From Polytrichum commune (Eukaryota; Streptophyta; Polytrichopsida; Polytrichales; Polytrichaceae), in assembly GCA_950295325.1 (NCBI GenBank), contig OX485808.1:40010527-40074526 (forward strand): 64,000 nt of DNA. Reading direction: 5' to 3'. Below the pieces are notes generated by a model. It made no database searches, was not told where the DNA came from, and saw only the letters and a program-made list of their open reading frames with translations. Positions 61,258 through 64,000 of the stretch are shown here, piece after piece. How positions within the stretch are numbered: position 1 is the first letter of the stretch; every line of letters starts with the position of its first letter. Both the position numbers and the translations under genes were made by a program.

Positions 61258-61605
61258 CACTAAATATGGTATTTAGTGCCACCAATTCTAATTGTCTTGC
61301 TCAATATCAATTGTAAACTCCAGTTTAGTGTCACCAACACTAAATGTTAACCCAACATTCTTTATAAGTTTACAGTGTTGCAATTACTGTCACTTACCAA
61401 GTGATTTTTCATCCATAATTCAATCATCCATGACAATAGTTTATCACAAGTTGCCAACAAGAGAAGGTAGGGTTTTTGGCCAATGGATGAACTCATGCAT
61501 CATCCATGACAGTATTTGTAAACTTATTTAAAACTAGCGTCATTTGAAAAGTTACCATAGTGACATTAAATACCATATGAATATATAAAATATCATATTT
61601 TAGTG
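61258..61605 (+). mobile_element. MITE-like element with TA flanks
   Basis: The ends are inverted repeats: CACTAAATATGGTATTT on the left, and CACTAAAATATGATATTT as reverse complement of the right. TA flanks both sides (61256-61257 and 61606-61607). The 348-bp interior is AT-rich with no coding capacity. A decayed relative lies at 40706-41090. The TA duplication fits Tc1/mariner-type MITEs, whereas the CACTA-like tip would suggest the other superfamily; 3-bp flanks do not match. Confidence 0.65.
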
Positions 61606-61607
61606 TA

Positions 61608-64000
61608 GTTTCTTAGTATCGGTTCTTTCATGTGAAATTTTCAAAAGTTGAACCTTTGCATGTAATTTAATAATGCAAGTTGCCAATGTTAATGTATCCT
61701 ACTAATAATATATCCATAGTTTTCATTATGCAATGAGTATGTCCTTATTTTTTGATGTTTTTGTACATTATTTTATAATTGTGATGAGTTGGGACTTGAG
61801 CTTTGAAAGGGGGGGGCTTGGATGACTCTCATCAACACTCCATTAATATGACTTGGTGAATAGTGGATCCCCTTCAAACAACTGAAAGAAAGTGTCCAAT
61901 GCAACCAAACATTTATGGATTCTACATATGTATTACATTGCAACCCTTTACCATATTAAGTATTGGTGTCACATTTCTAATATTGTATATGGAATTTTGG
62001 GACTAGGATTTTTTTAGGGTAGAGATTGTGATGGATTTTGGTACCAAGTTGATGCATATGTATTAGCAAACGTACCACATATATAACAACTAATGTAGAT
62101 GTTTATCTATCAACACACCGCAAAAGCAGTGAATGTCCAAGCTTTTCAATGTCATCTTCAAGTTTGTGTTGAACATGAGACCACTACACCATTGAAATTT
62201 TGAATGCTAAAAGTGCATTGTAGGTAAATTGCATGTTATTGGCATGAATGCCATGCCAATGAGTAGCTTGCCATATGTGGAGTGTTCACAATTTGTCTTT
62301 GTATTGATGTGTGTCGAGTATTTGCGCTCAAACCTCATCAATAGGAAGACATTGATATAAACAAAGATAAAGCTATAGTGCACTATATATAGATTGTATT
62401 ATCATCTTGAATTACAAAGCAATATGGTCAAAACATCATTATGGATGTGTATTTACATTAACTATACATTGCATATGAAACAAAACATGCAAACAACAAA
62501 AATGTAGCCCTAGTGTTTGCCATTGTCATCAAACGGCCCACCAATAGAAGCAGGTGCAAGCATAGTAAAAGTGGACAACTTTTTATCCTTGCACATATTT
62601 AAGTGAAAGTGATTCCAAACAATATATTAACTTTGAATTTTGGGTTAAAAAAATCATAAATATTTTAACTAACATGTTAATTTACAAAGCCAAACAACCC
62701 AAGTACGCAACTCCCATATTATACGCTAGAGGCATTGACATCAAAACGGCCTATATGACAACTTTTATAAAAATTATATCAAATTATTCAAAAACAAATG
62801 AACCAGAAAGTTGGATGAAGACCGAATAAATAAAATGAGATTTAGAAGAAATTGGGTTCCACATTTATTATTAAAAACTTCACAACTTATATAATTTTTT
62901 TAACATGTACCTATGCATAATTTTAAAAAATCCACATGAGTAGTTGCCTCCAATTAAAATTAAAAGTCATTGGAAATTTGTTATTTAAAAAAAACTTAAA
63001 ATTTTATTATAAAACCAAAAAAGTTGGGTAGTTTGGCCAATGGATTTGTATTAAAAAGAACTCATATACTTAGGTTTTTAATGCAATTATATGCTTCAAG
63101 GAGTATTCATTTCCTATATATAATTACATTTTGGATTTTTTGTCAGACGGGCTACAAGAATTTCCTACATTAAAAAAAATTATATCACTTGAAATTGGAT
63201 TAAAATGAATTATAAGTGCTTTTAATAAGGGCCATGTAATACACGAGTTGCATACCCAAGCACCTTGCCGAGCTTTGTATGCTACTGGCCCCAATTCAAT
63301 AATTTAATTATATGTCTCCAATGCTTCTATTTTTCATGTTGTTATTTCAAATGGTTTAAAAAATCATGAACTAAGATTTTTTTTTAAATTACCTTAGTTT
63401 TGAAGTACATCTATGAAATGATTGTTTCGTGTAATTTTTTCATGGAAATTTAAAATAATTAGGTGCACTCTGCGTCTTGATTTCCATATAGTTGATCTAC
63501 GATATATAAACACAAGTTCATCACACGAACACCTTTTGAGGCTAGAAAATGAAAAAAGAAAGGCGGATTTTTGAAGCCAATGATTTGATAGAGGCAAAAA
63601 AATGAATGAATTATGAACTCGACAAAGGATACATAGAATAATACAAGGTTAGATATATTCTTGCTCAAGGATAATCATTGTTTTTTGGGTAGGTGGCTTC
63701 CAACATAACCTGCAAATTAAAAATGTGCATAGGCATTATTTTCATTCTTAATCAACCTCTTTTTTTATTCCATTCACTTTTTCAAAAGTTTGTTTATAAG
63801 CTTTCATGACTTGATATCTAGGGTTGAAACCACGATGTGCAAATTAAAATCAACATACACAAACACTTAAGCAATTTAGTGTTATGTCCATCATCAACAC
63901 CATCGGAGCCATTGCAACTTCAAGTTTAGCAAAGAGGATGTAGATGACACACGCGGAGATATTAAACACCATTAATCATCGGAAGTTTGATGCATCAAAT
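61608..64000. other. AT-rich terminal region without recognised features
   Basis: Low-complexity AT-rich DNA with many A and T runs. The few open frames are short and lack ATG context, splice signals or familiar motifs. I see no gene, RNA or bounded repeat. Confidence 0.6.

Overview
The window looks like nuclear DNA of a land plant. Four intron-rich genes with GT-AG introns, all on the minus strand, could be assembled exon by exon with consistent reading phase: a GET4 homologue (left edge), a plastid-type membrane protein, a large kelch-like protein, and a plant-type phosphoinositide phospholipase C. The divergence of the GET4 and PLC sequences, the gene spacing and the F-box/kelch-like family suggest a seed-free plant, perhaps a bryophyte such as a liverwort. 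That placement is inference only.

Layout. 155-4033 (-): GET4, with its 3' end outside the window. 4061-7640: intergenic, with a decayed reverse-transcriptase tail near 7.2-7.4 kb. 7645-36560: one complete CACTA (En/Spm-type) DNA transposon of 28,916 bp, defined by 32-bp terminal inverted repeats (29/32 identical) and a 3-bp ATA target duplication. Inside it, the TNP2-type transposase runs on the plus strand (26944-30849). A second gene carrying a Transposase_24-like domain runs on the minus strand (12180 to at least 17708, with probable 5' exons up to about 25.9 kb), so the two genes appear to diverge from a region near 26-27 kb. Most of the rest of the element is arrays of a ~106-bp repeat (10.7-11.9, 13.9-15.6, 17.8-22.6 and 31.2-32.1 kb), a G-rich subterminal region, and an F-box-like reading frame at its left end.

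37149-40445 (-): five-exon conserved plastid membrane protein with a 5S-rRNA-derived insertion and a three-copy repeat in intron 1. 41675-47903 (-): seven-exon, 940-residue kelch-like protein. 48972-49235 (-): small orphan frame. 49861-53824 (-): nine-exon PI-PLC of 602 residues. 53825-64000: no convincing gene. It holds a three-copy repeat upstream of PLC, a GC-rich tract, two inverted repeats, a SINE-like insertion with an 18-bp target duplication plus a second related copy, a 39-bp minisatellite encoding a 13-residue repeat, and a MITE-like element whose relative lies at 40.7-41.1 kb.

The host genes have no evident shared pathway: GET4 serves tail-anchored protein delivery, PLC serves phosphoinositide signalling, and the other two are of unknown function. 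The main system here is the CACTA element, whose two genes probably supply the transposase and its accessory protein.
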